Assembly (NCBI GenBank): GCA_016185145.1
Contig: JACPOB010000086.1
Coordinates: 1 to 50,405 of the forward strand
From: Rhodospirillales bacterium
GTDB lineage: Bacteria; Pseudomonadota; Alphaproteobacteria; Reyranellales; Reyranellaceae
Length of the DNA stretch: 50,405 nucleotides
Direction of reading: 5' to 3'
This document shows, piece after piece, positions 50,045 to 50,405 of the stretch (its first letter is position 1; each line of letters begins with the position of its first letter). The notes beneath the pieces were generated by a model. The model had not been told where the DNA came from. It ran no database searches and saw nothing but the letters and a program-made list of their open reading frames with translations. The translations under genes and the position numbers were made by a program.

Positions 50045-50115
50045 CTGTCACCCCGAGCGCAGCGAGGGACCTTTAAGGCCGCCGGAAAGCTCCCTCGCTG
50101 CGCTCGGGATGACAG
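50045..50115. repeat. CTGTCACCCCGAGCGCAGCG inverted repeat, family D
   Basis: Outer arms CTGTCA and TGACAG enclose CCCGAGCGCAGCGAGGGA and TCCCTCGCTGCGCTCGGG, with a core containing CTTTAAGG. Such GTCATCCCGAGCGCAGCGAGGGA repeats are common in many bacterial genomes. It lies upstream of the nitrile hydratase operon. Confidence 0.85.
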
Positions 50116-50185
50116 AGGAGCCGTATCAGGCATTTCCAGGCACTATAGTCTAGTACCCGCTTTTATGGACGCTGATACAGCCCGA

Positions 50186-50323
50186 CCTCACCCTGAGGAG
50201 GCCCGCAGGGCCGTCTCGAAGGGTGGGCTACATCGCCTTTGTTGCCATCCTTCGAGACGCCTAGGCGCATCTGAATGCGCTCAGCTGCGCGCGGCTCCTC
50301 AGTCTACATGTCCCACAGGGTGA
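50186..50323. repeat. Palindromic repeat, family B copy 2, degenerate
   Basis: CCTCACCCTGAGGAGGCCC at the left, with inner GTCTCGAAGGGTGGGC and CATCCTTCGAGACG. At the right arm GGCTCCTCAG is separated from the expected GGGTGA by about 15 extra bases (50302-50316), so this copy is interrupted. The full arm is intact in copy 1 at 19062. Confidence 0.8.
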
Positions 50324-50398
50324 CCGGCCCCACGGCATGCAAGAACGAGGGTTGCGCCGGGTGGTCCGGCGCCGAGCCTCAAGCATGGGGGACCGGTC

Positions 50399-50405
50399 AT
50401 GAAGA
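50399..50405 (+). CDS. Possible start of a gene running off the right edge
   Basis: GGGGGA at 50387-50392 lies 6 nt before ATG 50399, and the last 7 bases of the window read ATGAAGA. That is a plausible ribosome site and start (Met-Lys), but nothing can be said of the product. Confidence 0.3.

Overview
This is about 50 kb of high-GC (roughly two-thirds G+C) bacterial chromosome with tightly packed genes, many ATGA or TGATG overlaps, and gene families typical of a metabolically versatile soil or water alphaproteobacterium: two Bug/TctC solute receptors, single-chain acyl-CoA carboxylase, thiolase-like/DUF35 pair, GMC oxidoreductase, cobalt nitrile hydratase, DUF1835, DUF6295 and an H-NS/HvrA-type protein. 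The mix and the intergenic palindromes would suit a Reyranella/Bradyrhizobium-like lineage, but that placement is inference. No phage, CRISPR or plasmid genes are visible. The only insertion element is the tip of an IS21-like element at the left edge.

Layout. 1-0.42 kb: IS end with four phased repeats, interrupting an FMN-dependent alpha-hydroxy-acid dehydrogenase. 0.42-4 kb: argE, tRNA-Ser(GCU), a GIY-YIG gene with a shifted C-terminus, and an orphan peptide-binding protein. 3.9-11.7 kb: two related small secreted CC-NG/DCRP proteins around an acyl-CoA dehydrogenase-like gene and a winged-helix/TolB/TPR regulator, then a dienelactone hydrolase, DUF6295 and maleylacetate reductase-like operon, and a beta-lactamase-fold hydrolase. 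12-20.9 kb: Bug receptor pair, MFS exporter divergent from an H-NS-like gene, D-aminoacylase-like amidohydrolase, DUF1835, nitroreductase, ThDP enzyme. 21-27.8 kb: LacI regulator divergent from a complete five-gene oligopeptide-type ABC importer, with two operator-like palindromes between them. 27.8-31.4 kb: a cassette bounded by inverted 49-bp repeats holding an SMP-30 lactonase, a cysteine-less thiolase-like protein with its DUF35 partner, and a small protein with a WHNGG-repeat C-terminus. 31.4-40.5 kb: single-chain acyl-CoA carboxylase, amidohydrolase, a fragment of an O-GlcNAc-transferase-like gene, Crp/Fnr and LysR regulators, ThDP enzyme and esterase. 40.6-47.5 kb: MFS transporters, GMC oxidoreductase, Ldh-family oxidoreductase. 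47.5-50 kb: HD protein and a cobalt-type nitrile hydratase operon (alpha, beta, activator).

The strongest leads are two. First, the protein at 30788-31288 looks like a precursor of a radical-SAM-modified cyclophane peptide (GrrA/triceptide-like), with thirteen W-x-N motifs whose repeat units differ by synonymous codons; no maturase is in the window. Second, a family of palindromes starting CTTCCGGACCGCG occurs five times. Each arm contains its own 7-bp hairpin with a TCC loop, the stems co-vary between copies, and copies supply the C-termini and stop codons of two genes.

Functional calls come from reading motifs and from memory of families. No database search was run, so substrates are mostly unknown.
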